DNA of 64,000 bases from DATKZH01 sp964475955 (GTDB lineage: Bacteria; Planctomycetota; Planctomycetia; Pirellulales; Thermoguttaceae), in NCBI GenBank assembly GCA_964475955.1, contig CAYYZY010000008.1, positions 1-64,000 on the forward strand. The letters run 5' to 3'. Shown here piece by piece: positions 55,355 to 62,339 of this stretch; position 1 is the first letter of the stretch; each line of letters begins with the position of its first letter. Under the pieces are notes generated by a model that searched no databases, was not told the origin of the DNA, and saw only the letters and a program-made list of their open reading frames with translations. The translations under genes were made by a program, and so were the position numbers.

Positions 55355-56101
55355 CTATTCTTCCTTGCGCCACAGGATCGACACGTCGTCGCGCGGGGCG
55401 AAGCCCAGGATGCGCTTCGCCTTGTCGTTGAGGAACTTGGCCTGGGGAACGTCGCCGAAGATGAAGAAGACCTCGCACTTCGAGGGGAGCCGGGCGAGGT
55501 CGATTTCCAGGCCCAGGCGAAAGGCCTCCGCGGCGTCGGTCCAGGTGGCCACGAAGGGTACGCCGCCGGTCTCCGGCTCGAGATCGCCGGCCTCGCGAAA
55601 ACTGTAGAAGAGATATTCCTGCACGTACACGTCGTGCGAGAGCGTGAACGCCCGGCAGATCTCCTGGCCGAGCGACTTGCTCAACGGGTACAAGCCGGTG
55701 CCCGGGTGCGGCGGCACGTCGGGCGGGATCGCGTGGTCGAACCGCTCATAGCCGGGGCCGGCCACGGTGAAATGCGGCCCGGTGTTGATGACGCGCCGGA
55801 TGCCGTGCCGCACCGCCGCCTGCATCAGGTAATGGCAGCCCAGCGTATTGACCCGGAAGGCCAGCGTCGGGTCGCGGCGCACCACCGACAGATTGACGAT
55901 GGCGTCCATCGCCTCGGAGGCCTCGTTCACCTGGTCGGGCAGCGTAACGTCGACGTGCCGGAACTCGTGCCCGCCGAACCGCCGCTCGATCTCCGCCGGG
56001 GCCGGCTTGATATCCGTGATGCGCAGGCGATGGTGGGGCGCCAGGGCTTCGACCACGTGAGGCCCCAGGTATCCGTTCGCGCCGATCAGCAATACGTTCA
56101 T
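55355..56101 (-). CDS. NAD-dependent epimerase/dehydratase family protein
   Basis: A 248-aa extended short-chain dehydrogenase. The coenzyme loop is GANGYLG (7-13), DVT in FRHVDVTLPD is the adenine site, and the catalytic pair is Y/K in LYPLSKS. It is shorter than typical GalE-type enzymes. ATG 56101 overlaps the stop of the lipoprotein-type epimerase gene by 4 bp, and the open frame extends through it, so the start is set by the overlap. The two related proteins are coupled and could form a heteromer on either side of the membrane; that is speculative. Confidence 0.88.
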   Translation of the reverse strand: MNVLLIGANGYLGPHVVEALAPHHRLRITDIKPAPAEIERRFGGHEFRHVDVTLPDQVNEASEAMDAIVNLSVVRRDPTLAFRVNTLGCHYLMQAAVRHGIRRVINTGPHFTVAGPGYERFDHAIPPDVPPHPGTGLYPLSKSLGQEICRAFTLSHDVYVQEYLFYSFREAGDLEPETGGVPFVATWTDAAEAFRLGLEIDLARLPSKCEVFFIFGDVPQAKFLNDKAKRILGFAPRDDVSILWRKEE

Positions 56102-56946
56102 GGATTCCGCCCACCGAACTCGGGACGATAGCCGAGAATTCTCCGGGCTTTGCCGATGGGAAACCGGGCGCACGGCGACTGCGAGAGAACGTGGAACACC
56201 GACCAACGCCCGGGCGTCGCCGTCTCGTGGTCGACCAGATGGTCCAGGGCCCGGGAAACCGCCTGGGCGGCGTCCCGCGGGTCGACCCATGCTTCGTGCG
56301 CGGCCTCCTCGGCCAACGCTTCGGCCGACGCCACGCGTCCCAACCGCAGCACGACCACGTTGAGGCGCCCGGCGCGCGCAAATTCGCGGCAGGTGAACTC
56401 GCCAAGGTAGTCGGAGAGCGCGCCGGAATCGGGCGTCGGCCGGGGACGCCAGTCCTCGTCGACCTGGAAGCGCTCGTCGTAGCCGAAGAGCATGGAAAGC
56501 GAACTCAGGTACACGACCGAGCGCACGCCCTCCTTCGCCGCCGCCTGGAGCAGGTTGTAGGTGCAACGGGTTCGATGATCGATTTCCTCGTCGTGGCCGG
56601 CGTCGGGCCCGGGCTCGGCCAGGTGGACGACCGCGTCGACCGCCCGGACGGCCCGACCGGTCGCGTCGTCACGATCCAGTTCGCTTCGGACGAACTCGTC
56701 GTCGGTCTGCACCGGCAAGGGCGAGGTCAGCCGGACCCGGTACTCCCGCTTCATTTCGGCCGCAATGGTCCGGGCCAGTTCACTGTGGGCCGAGGTAACG
56801 AGGACCTTTCGGCCTGCGCCGTCCGCCGACGGCCGCCGCTCGCCGGGTTGCGATTCGGCCGCTTCGGAGTCTCCGCACGCCGCCAGGACGTTCGCGCCGC
56901 CGGCCCCGAGAAGCCCCGTCGTCCGCAGGAAATCGCGCCGTTTCAT
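56098..56946 (-). CDS. Epimerase-like protein with TAT/lipoprotein signal
   Basis: A 282-aa NAD-dependent epimerase/dehydratase relative. RRDFLR (3-8) is a twin-arginine motif and LAAC (21-24) is a lipobox, so it is likely a folded, lipid-anchored protein outside the cytoplasm. The fold is recognisable from VLVTSAHSELARTI, VDAVVHLAEPG, VYLSSLSM and WVDPRDAAQAV. The usual coenzyme loop GxxGxxG is replaced by TSAHSELA and the catalytic Tyr-x3-Lys is not clear, so enzyme activity is doubtful. It is followed by the shorter epimerase gene with a 4-bp overlap. Confidence 0.85.
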   Translation of the reverse strand: MKRRDFLRTTGLLGAGGANVLAACGDSEAAESQPGERRPSADGAGRKVLVTSAHSELARTIAAEMKREYRVRLTSPLPVQTDDEFVRSELDRDDATGRAVRAVDAVVHLAEPGPDAGHDEEIDHRTRCTYNLLQAAAKEGVRSVVYLSSLSMLFGYDERFQVDEDWRPRPTPDSGALSDYLGEFTCREFARAGRLNVVVLRLGRVASAEALAEEAAHEAWVDPRDAAQAVSRALDHLVDHETATPGRWSVFHVLSQSPCARFPIGKARRILGYRPEFGGRNP

Positions 56947-57012
56947 GGTTCCGGGCTTTCGCTTGCCGTGCTCCGTTCTTCTTCCACGGCCGTACGCCGA
57001 AGGCGTTCCGCA

Positions 57013-57185
57013 TCATAGCCCAGGGTTGCGCAGCTACCCTGGGGTTGCAAGATGCCGCCCCCCCACTTACCCCAACGGGGTTGCGTCCGAGGCAAGGCTC
57101 GAAACCACGGTACGCAACCCCTTCGGGGTAGATGGGCGATGTGAGAACCGCGCCCCCGGGGTAGCTGCGCAACCCCGGGCTATGA
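57013..57185. repeat. Nested inverted repeat element
   Basis: The 32-bp outer arms (57013-57044 and 57154-57185, TCATAGCCC ... ACCC-GGGG) match at 30 of 32 positions. Inner 19-bp arms (57068-57086 and 57112-57130, ACGCAACCCC type) match at 17 of 19. Each arm is itself a hairpin. The element accounts for most structure in the 432-bp gap 56947-57378; the rest shows no gene. Confidence 0.85.
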
Positions 57186-57378
57186 GACACACCCGCTTCG
57201 CGGTTAGGGGAACGCAAACCGGCCACGTCCTTCGCATATGCACGACCTTGCTCTCCGCACGTCTTAGCAGCCCACACGTCCTGTGAATGAAGACGCTACT
57301 TCACTTCTCAGGCCGTCCCTCGACCCGTCCCCCAATAGAGGACCCTGAGCGCATTTTAGGGCCGCGGCCTCGCGTCGT

Positions 57379-57693
57379 CTACACGTGTGAATCGTCCGCC
57401 ATGAATTCGGCCCACCGCATGTTGAAGGCGTCGCGCGGATAGACCTGGGCCACGGCCCGCTCCGTGAAAAGGTACTTGCACTCGCTGCGAGCGCAGTATT
57501 CCTTGAGCACGGCGTAGGCCCAGTTGACGTCCTTCATCTTCCGTTCGGCCTCGGCCTTGTCGGCCGGTTCGTGCCGGTCGGGATGGAACTTGAGCGACAG
57601 CCGTTGGTAGGCCGCCTCGATTTCCCGCGCGCTGGCGGCCTCCTCGAGTTCCATGACCTTTCGGGCTTCATTGATTTCAAAGAACAGGGCCAT
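57379..57693 (-). CDS. J-domain protein (DnaJ-like), short
   Basis: A 104-aa protein made of one J domain (about 8-70) with the HPD motif in LKFHPDRHE, which stimulates DnaK. There is no Gly/Phe region, zinc centre or C-terminal substrate domain, so it is a type III-like co-chaperone. The C-terminal 35 residues (YLFTERAVAQVYPRDAFNMRW) may target a client. It begins 73 bp after the AcsD gene on the same strand and may help assemble that metalloenzyme; this is a guess. Confidence 0.9.
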   Translation of the reverse strand: MALFFEINEARKVMELEEAASAREIEAAYQRLSLKFHPDRHEPADKAEAERKMKDVNWAYAVLKEYCARSECKYLFTERAVAQVYPRDAFNMRWAEFMADDSHV

Positions 57694-57766
57694 GGGGTAT
57701 TCTGCTCCTGGTCACGCCGATACGGCCGGGCGGCGCCCCGGCACGGGGCGCGTCCGGCGGTCGAGT

Positions 57767-58750
57767 TCAGCCGACCGACACGGTGCGCGCTTCGCCGACG
57801 AGCTGGCTGAGCACGCTGCGCACGGTCTTTACGGCCTCGGGGTGGCACATCACCAGGAGATCGACGCCGCTCTGCAAGAGCGTGGTCGCGGTGACGGCCT
57901 CCCAGGCCGGACCGCGCCGGCGCGCCGGCCCCCAGACGTCGGCGAACTGGTCGTCCGCCTTCGCCTCCTTCGCCCTCCACGCCTCGTAGCCCACGTCGAG
58001 GATCACCGGCTGCGCCAGAAGTCGATCGCCGGAGAGCGCGGCCAGCCGCCCTCGTTCGAGGATGGAGTAGATGTACTCCATGCCGTAGCCGAGCGCCGCC
58101 GCGGTCGGGTAGATGACGATGTCTTCCAGCGGATACCCCATGTCGGTGATGAGGATGTTCACCTGTTTCGTCTTGTTGATGTCACAGGGAGCCAGGGCGA
58201 TGAGCTTGTGGCCGTACGCCTGGGCGGCCGCCGTGAGCGTGCGGTAGTCGGCTTCGGTGGCGGCCCCGAGCAGGCAGTTCTCGCCCTGGGTCGCCTCGGC
58301 CACCTTCGGCATGACCTTCTGGTCTTTCTCCGGGAGCAGGCAGCCCCAGACGATCAAAGGGAGGTCCACCGATTCCAGCACGGCCCGGACCGTTTCCACG
58401 GCCTCTTCCGGCGAGCGATCGCCCTCGTCGGGATGCGTGCCGACGAGCCGAAGGTTGACCAGTTCCGCTCCGAGCTCCTCCACCCGACGCGCCCACGCCG
58501 CCGGATCGGACCAAACGTCGGCGTAGACTTCCTGGAGCGATTCGGGCCAGGTTTCGGGCTCCTTGTCGAACACCTCCATGGCGATGGCGGGCGGGTTGGG
58601 CGTCTCGCCGTCGAAGCTCAAGAAGGGGATGCCCGACGCGCCGCCGAGCGTCACCGTGCGTCCCCGCGTCCCCCCTTCGGCCTCGGTGGCCCCGATCGTC
58701 ACCGTGCGCAGCCGCCCCGACCATTTCTCTTGGGCGTCAGAAATCTTCAT
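57767..58750 (-). CDS. acsD: Acetyl-CoA decarbonylase/synthase subunit delta (corrinoid protein small subunit)
   Basis: A 327-aa protein matching AcsD/CdhD, the small subunit of the corrinoid iron-sulfur protein that takes a methyl group from methyl-tetrahydrofolate or tetrahydropterin to acetyl-CoA synthase. Conserved parts are GGTRGRTVTLGG, VWGCLLPEKD, GENCLLGAATEADY, DINKTKQVNILI, YEAWRAKEA and AVTATTLLQSGVDLLVM. The frame extends 59 codons upstream, but ATG 58750 with GCAGGAGA starts the conserved part. The large subunit and the catalytic subunits are not in the window, which is unusual because they are normally adjacent. Confidence 0.95.
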   Translation of the reverse strand: MKISDAQEKWSGRLRTVTIGATEAEGGTRGRTVTLGGASGIPFLSFDGETPNPPAIAMEVFDKEPETWPESLQEVYADVWSDPAAWARRVEELGAELVNLRLVGTHPDEGDRSPEEAVETVRAVLESVDLPLIVWGCLLPEKDQKVMPKVAEATQGENCLLGAATEADYRTLTAAAQAYGHKLIALAPCDINKTKQVNILITDMGYPLEDIVIYPTAAALGYGMEYIYSILERGRLAALSGDRLLAQPVILDVGYEAWRAKEAKADDQFADVWGPARRRGPAWEAVTATTLLQSGVDLLVMCHPEAVKTVRSVLSQLVGEARTVSVG

Positions 58751-58930
58751 GCGCGATCTCCTGCGGTTGGAGTGTCTTCCGCCAACGGTTGACGGGCCGC
58801 GGTCCAGCGGGCTCGCGCGCTCGCCCGCCGACCGCGCCCGACGAGTTCGCCGCCGGCAAGCGTGCTTCGGCTTGTCGCCGGCGCGAGGCAAGGTGCGCCG
58901 GCTCACACTCGAAAACGGCTCGGTCAAGGG

Positions 58931-59131
58931 TCATTCGGGGTGGGCCCTCGGGCGTTTGAGAAAGCCGTGCCAGACGTCGGACGCTTGGCAATAGACCACG
59001 GTGGTCAACTCCCAACCTTCCCTGCCGATCTCCATCAATCGGTCGTTGAGCGACTCCGCGGCCGGGGCTTCCAGGCGGCGGTACTCCCATTGCTGCTGCG
59101 AGCGAATGAATTCGTTGACGCGCTCCGACAT
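58931..59131 (-). CDS. DUF4177-like small protein
   Basis: A 66-aa protein resembling DUF4177 (QWEYRRLEA ... LMEIGREGWEL ... GFLKRP), a widespread domain of unknown function. AAAAGGAGA before ATG 59131 makes it a convincing gene; a start at 59311 would include AT-rich promoter-like DNA. AcsD follows 180 bp downstream on the same strand. Its upstream region (59190-59245) is unusually AT-rich for this genome and probably holds the promoter. Confidence 0.8.
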   Translation of the reverse strand: MSERVNEFIRSQQQWEYRRLEAPAAESLNDRLMEIGREGWELTTVVYCQASDVWHGFLKRPRAHPE

Positions 59132-59393
59132 GGCGATCTCCTTTTCCCGCGGGATTCCGTTGAACAGGGACTTTCCTCCGTCCGGCGGGCCCGTGACCTG
59201 ACACATCGTATTTGTACTATATAACCGAAAACTTATGTCATGGCAACGGCACATGCCGACGCCAGCCCGACACATCGCGTCCGCCGGCCGCTCTGCCCCA
59301 AACCGCGCCATCGCCCGACCACGGCGGCAACGCCCAACCTGCGTGCGCCGAAGGGTTTCCGTGCCGCGCCGGGGGTTCCGATTCGAGGTGACC

Positions 59394-59423
59394 TTGACGT
59401 TTCCGGCGCGTTGCCCTCATACT
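59394..59423 (+). promoter_or_regulatory. Possible promoter of the ArsR gene
   Basis: TTGACG (59394-59399) and CATACT (59418-59423) are 18 bp apart, ahead of the ArsR gene at 59487. The -10 is weak. The gap 59132-59486 has no gene. Confidence 0.35.
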
Positions 59424-59486
59424 AATAATCGGGCCGTGACACTGACGGCTGGTGACTGCGTAGGGGCCCGGAGAGGTGTTGCCGCG

Positions 59487-59852
59487 ATGGAAGAGGCGCA
59501 AATCGACGTTTCCTGGGACGAGCGAGCGCGGTTGTTGCGCGTGATGGCACATCCCATGCGTCTGATGATCCTCAACGCACTTTGCGAACGGCCGCAGTGC
59601 GTCAAGGACATCAACTCGCTCGTGCCCATCGTGCAGCCGCACCTTTCCCAGCACATGGGGGCGTTGCGCAAGGCCGGGCTGATCGACTGTCACGTGTGCG
59701 GGCCGCTGCGCTGCTACTACGTCGTCCGGCCGACGCTGGTCAAGAAGATGCTTCGGCTTCTCAGCGAGGATCACCCGCCCCGGCTCCGCAGTCGCGACGC
59801 CGTGCTCCGCGCCTCGCGCCGTGCCGACGAACTGGAGGCCGACACCGCTTGA
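59487..59852 (+). CDS. ArsR-family transcriptional regulator
   Basis: A 121-aa winged-helix regulator (ADEARLL-like start, HPMRLMILNALCERPQC, the recognition helix VQPHLSQHMGALRKAGLI). Cysteines at 33, 38, 68, 71 and 76 could sense a metal or persulfides. ATG 59487 has GGAGAGG upstream. It is convergent with the CoA-disulfide reductase gene, on the other side of which lies a second ArsR gene. Its target is not known. Confidence 0.9.
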   Translation: MEEAQIDVSWDERARLLRVMAHPMRLMILNALCERPQCVKDINSLVPIVQPHLSQHMGALRKAGLIDCHVCGPLRCYYVVRPTLVKKMLRLLSEDHPPRLRSRDAVLRASRRADELEADTA

Positions 59853-59913
59853 GAGGCCGCCTTCAGGCCCACAGGCGCGACGCGCTTCCCCTCTTGTCGC
59901 CGGTCGCGCGGCT

Positions 59914-61596
59914 TCACGTCACTTTCTCGTACGGCCACATGGCGATGCCGCCGTCCATCACGCGGAGCCTGTCGAACCCGGCCGCGCGCAGGATCAACGC
60001 CGCCTCGTAGCCCCGCAGGGAGACCTTGCAGAAGGTGACCGTTTCCTTGTCCCTGGGCAGTTCCCCCAATCGCTCCCGGAGCGACCCCAGCGGGATCAGG
60101 GTCGAGCCGGGCAGGTGGACCTCTTCGTACTCGGCCGGGCTGCGCACGTCGAGCAGGGTGAAATCCTCCTTGGCCTCCATCATCCGGTGCACTTGCGCGG
60201 CCGAAACGCCCGCCATGTTGCCGTCGAGCTTGTTCCTCGCCACGTTGGCCGCCGTGATGATGTTGTCCATCGCCGGAGCGTAGGGCGGGGCATAGCACAA
60301 GTCGGCGTTGGCGAGTTGGTCGACGGTCATCCCGGCGGTGATCGTCATGGCGCCGACGTCGATCCGTTTGTCGCCGGTTCCGGGCCCGACCGCCTCGACC
60401 CCCAACAGCCGCCTGGTTTTGCCGTCGACGACCAGCTTCAGGAGCAGCGGGGCCGCACTGGGCATGTAGTGGGCGCGGTCGGGCCCCGGCGCCATGGCGG
60501 TGGTGACCTCGTAGCCGAGTTGCCTGGCCGCCGTCTCGGTGAGCCCGGTTCGCGCCACGCAGAAATCGAACACCTTGCAGACGGTGCTGCCCAGAACGCC
60601 GGGGAAGACGTCGTCGCCCCCGCAGATGTTCGTCGCAGCCACCCGCCCCTGCTTGTTGGCCGTCGAGCCGAGCGGCACGAAGCAGGGCTTGCCCGTCACC
60701 AGGTCGACCGTCTCGACGCAATCGCCGGCCGCGTAGACGTTCGGATCGGAAGTCCGCATGTGGTCGTCGACCTTGATCGCGCCGGTGGCCCCGATTTTCA
60801 GGCCGGCCTCTTGCGCGAGCTTCACGTTGGGGCGCACCCCGACGGCCAGCACCACCATGTCGGCCGGAAGCGTGCCCTGGTCGGTCACGACGGCGCGGAC
60901 GTGCCCCTCGCCCTCGAACGACAGCACCTTGCTGCCCGTAAGCACCTTGACCCCCTTCGACTCCATGTGCTTTTCCACCAGCCGGGCCATTTCCCAGTCG
61001 AGCATGCTGAGCACCTGCGGGAGCATTTCCACGATGGTCACGCGGCAGCCCGCCTCGACCAGCGCCTCGGTGGTCTCCACGCCGATCAGCCCGCCGCCGA
61101 CGATGACCACGTCCTGGGCCTTCCCCTGGGCCAGCACGGCCCGGATCCCCTCCGCGTCATGCACGCCGTGCAGGGAGAAGATCCCGTCGAGGTCGACGCG
61201 GGGAATCGGCGGTACGACGGGCGTCCCCCCGGTGGCCAGCACCAGCTTGTCGTACTCGAGCCAGGACTCCCGGCCGTCGGCCAATGCCCGCACTTGAACC
61301 CGCTTCCCGGCGCGGTCGACCCGGAGGGCCTCGGTCTCGTTCAACACCCGAACGTTCTTGACCTTGCGGAAGAACACCGGATCGCGCACCACGCCGACCG
61401 GCGTCGCCAGCAGTTCCTTCTGCTCGGTGACCACGCCGGAAACGTAATAGGGCAGGCCGCATCCGGCATACGAGAGGAGCTTGCCCTTTTCGACCACGGT
61501 GACCTCGGCGTCCGGCATGAGACGGATCACCTTGGAAGCCGTCTTCGGGCCGGCGGCGACGCCCCCGATGATCACGATCTTCATGGGTCCAGGCAT
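59914..61596 (-). CDS. CoA-disulfide reductase with rhodanese domain (CoADR-Rhd)
   Basis: A 560-aa flavoprotein of the pyridine-nucleotide-disulfide family fused to a C-terminal rhodanese domain. FAD motif GGVAAG (11-16), active Cys46 (SYAGCGLPYY), NAD motif VGGGLIG and the FAD motif YAAGDCVE are present. The rhodanese (about 465-560) keeps its Cys523 (TFCKVSLRG). Such enzymes reduce CoA disulfide and persulfides, and link to sulfur reduction. ATG 61596 with AAAGGAGA was chosen over longer starts. It follows an ArsR gene by 177 bp, so control by sulfide or oxidised sulfur is plausible. Confidence 0.93.
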   Translation of the reverse strand: MPGPMKIVIIGGVAAGPKTASKVIRLMPDAEVTVVEKGKLLSYAGCGLPYYVSGVVTEQKELLATPVGVVRDPVFFRKVKNVRVLNETEALRVDRAGKRVQVRALADGRESWLEYDKLVLATGGTPVVPPIPRVDLDGIFSLHGVHDAEGIRAVLAQGKAQDVVIVGGGLIGVETTEALVEAGCRVTIVEMLPQVLSMLDWEMARLVEKHMESKGVKVLTGSKVLSFEGEGHVRAVVTDQGTLPADMVVLAVGVRPNVKLAQEAGLKIGATGAIKVDDHMRTSDPNVYAAGDCVETVDLVTGKPCFVPLGSTANKQGRVAATNICGGDDVFPGVLGSTVCKVFDFCVARTGLTETAARQLGYEVTTAMAPGPDRAHYMPSAAPLLLKLVVDGKTRRLLGVEAVGPGTGDKRIDVGAMTITAGMTVDQLANADLCYAPPYAPAMDNIITAANVARNKLDGNMAGVSAAQVHRMMEAKEDFTLLDVRSPAEYEEVHLPGSTLIPLGSLRERLGELPRDKETVTFCKVSLRGYEAALILRAAGFDRLRVMDGGIAMWPYEKVT

Positions 61597-61773
61597 GGAT
61601 CGATCTCCTTTGTCTTTAGCTTTCAGGCGTTCATCGTACTGCCAGCCTCGCAACAAGCGGGGCTTTCGCGAAGCGGCGACGGACCGCCGCTTTTTGCGAC
61701 CTCGTGCGCGGCCGGCGACCGATGCCAAAGCCCCGCTCGAGGCCGTGCGACTCGGAAGCCCCGGCCGAACGGC

Positions 61774-62088
61774 TCACGGCTCGCCCTGCCCGAAACGGCG
61801 CTCGAGGCACTGCATGAGGTCCCGCAGGCAGGGGTCGGCCACCTGGTAGTATCGCCGGCGCCCCGCGCGCCGGCACGTGAAGAAGCCGCAGCGCTGCATC
61901 AAGCGCAAATGCTCCGAGGCCATATGGCTCGGTATCCCGCACGCTTCGGCCAGCTCGCCCACCGTGTATTCCCCGTCGAGCAACATCTCGACCATGCGGA
62001 TTCGGGCAGGATGCGCCAGCGCGCGCAGTTGCTCTGCGGCCTGCCGGAAGCCTTCGCGGTCCAATCGCCTCGACCCGGTGGTATCCAT
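61774..62088 (-). CDS. ArsR-family repressor
   Basis: A 104-aa ArsR regulator (LRALAHPARIRMVEMLLDGEYTVGELAEACGIPSHMASEHLRLM). Cysteines at 50, 67, 72, 87 and 94 are candidates for sensing, like those in the sulfide-sensing SqrR/BigR subgroup, though the exact positions differ. A promoter with an inverted repeat lies directly upstream, so it probably represses itself and perhaps the CoA-disulfide reductase gene that follows. ATG 62088 is only a few bases from the expected start of transcription. Confidence 0.92.
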   Translation of the reverse strand: MDTTGSRRLDREGFRQAAEQLRALAHPARIRMVEMLLDGEYTVGELAEACGIPSHMASEHLRLMQRCGFFTCRRAGRRRYYQVADPCLRDLMQCLERRFGQGEP

Positions 62089-62097
62089 GAACGCATG

Positions 62098-62125
62098 ATT
62101 ATATCACCGCGTGATGATATAACAA
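62098..62125 (-). promoter_or_regulatory. ArsR promoter overlapped by an inverted-repeat operator
   Basis: On the minus strand TTGTTA (62125-62120) and a perfect TATAAT (62103-62098) are 16 bp apart. TTATATCA/TGATATAA (62099-62122) forms a perfect dyad over the spacer and -10. Binding would block RNA polymerase. Transcription should start near 62091, so the ArsR mRNA would be nearly leaderless. Confidence 0.7.
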
Positions 62126-62339
62126 TACGGTTCTATCATCGCGTCCGGGGAGGGGGCTCGTGCGGCAGACGGCAAGACTTGCCCGCCTCTCCGTCTTCTT
62201 GCTCGGCCTCCGCACGGCAGGGGGCGACGGCGCCCGGCCACCAGGCCGGATGGGCCATCGCCGGCCGACGGCCTCAACGGGGGCGCCCTGGGGTGCGAAC
62301 GACGACGCGGATTAGAGACTTGCCCGGCAGGGGCCTGTG

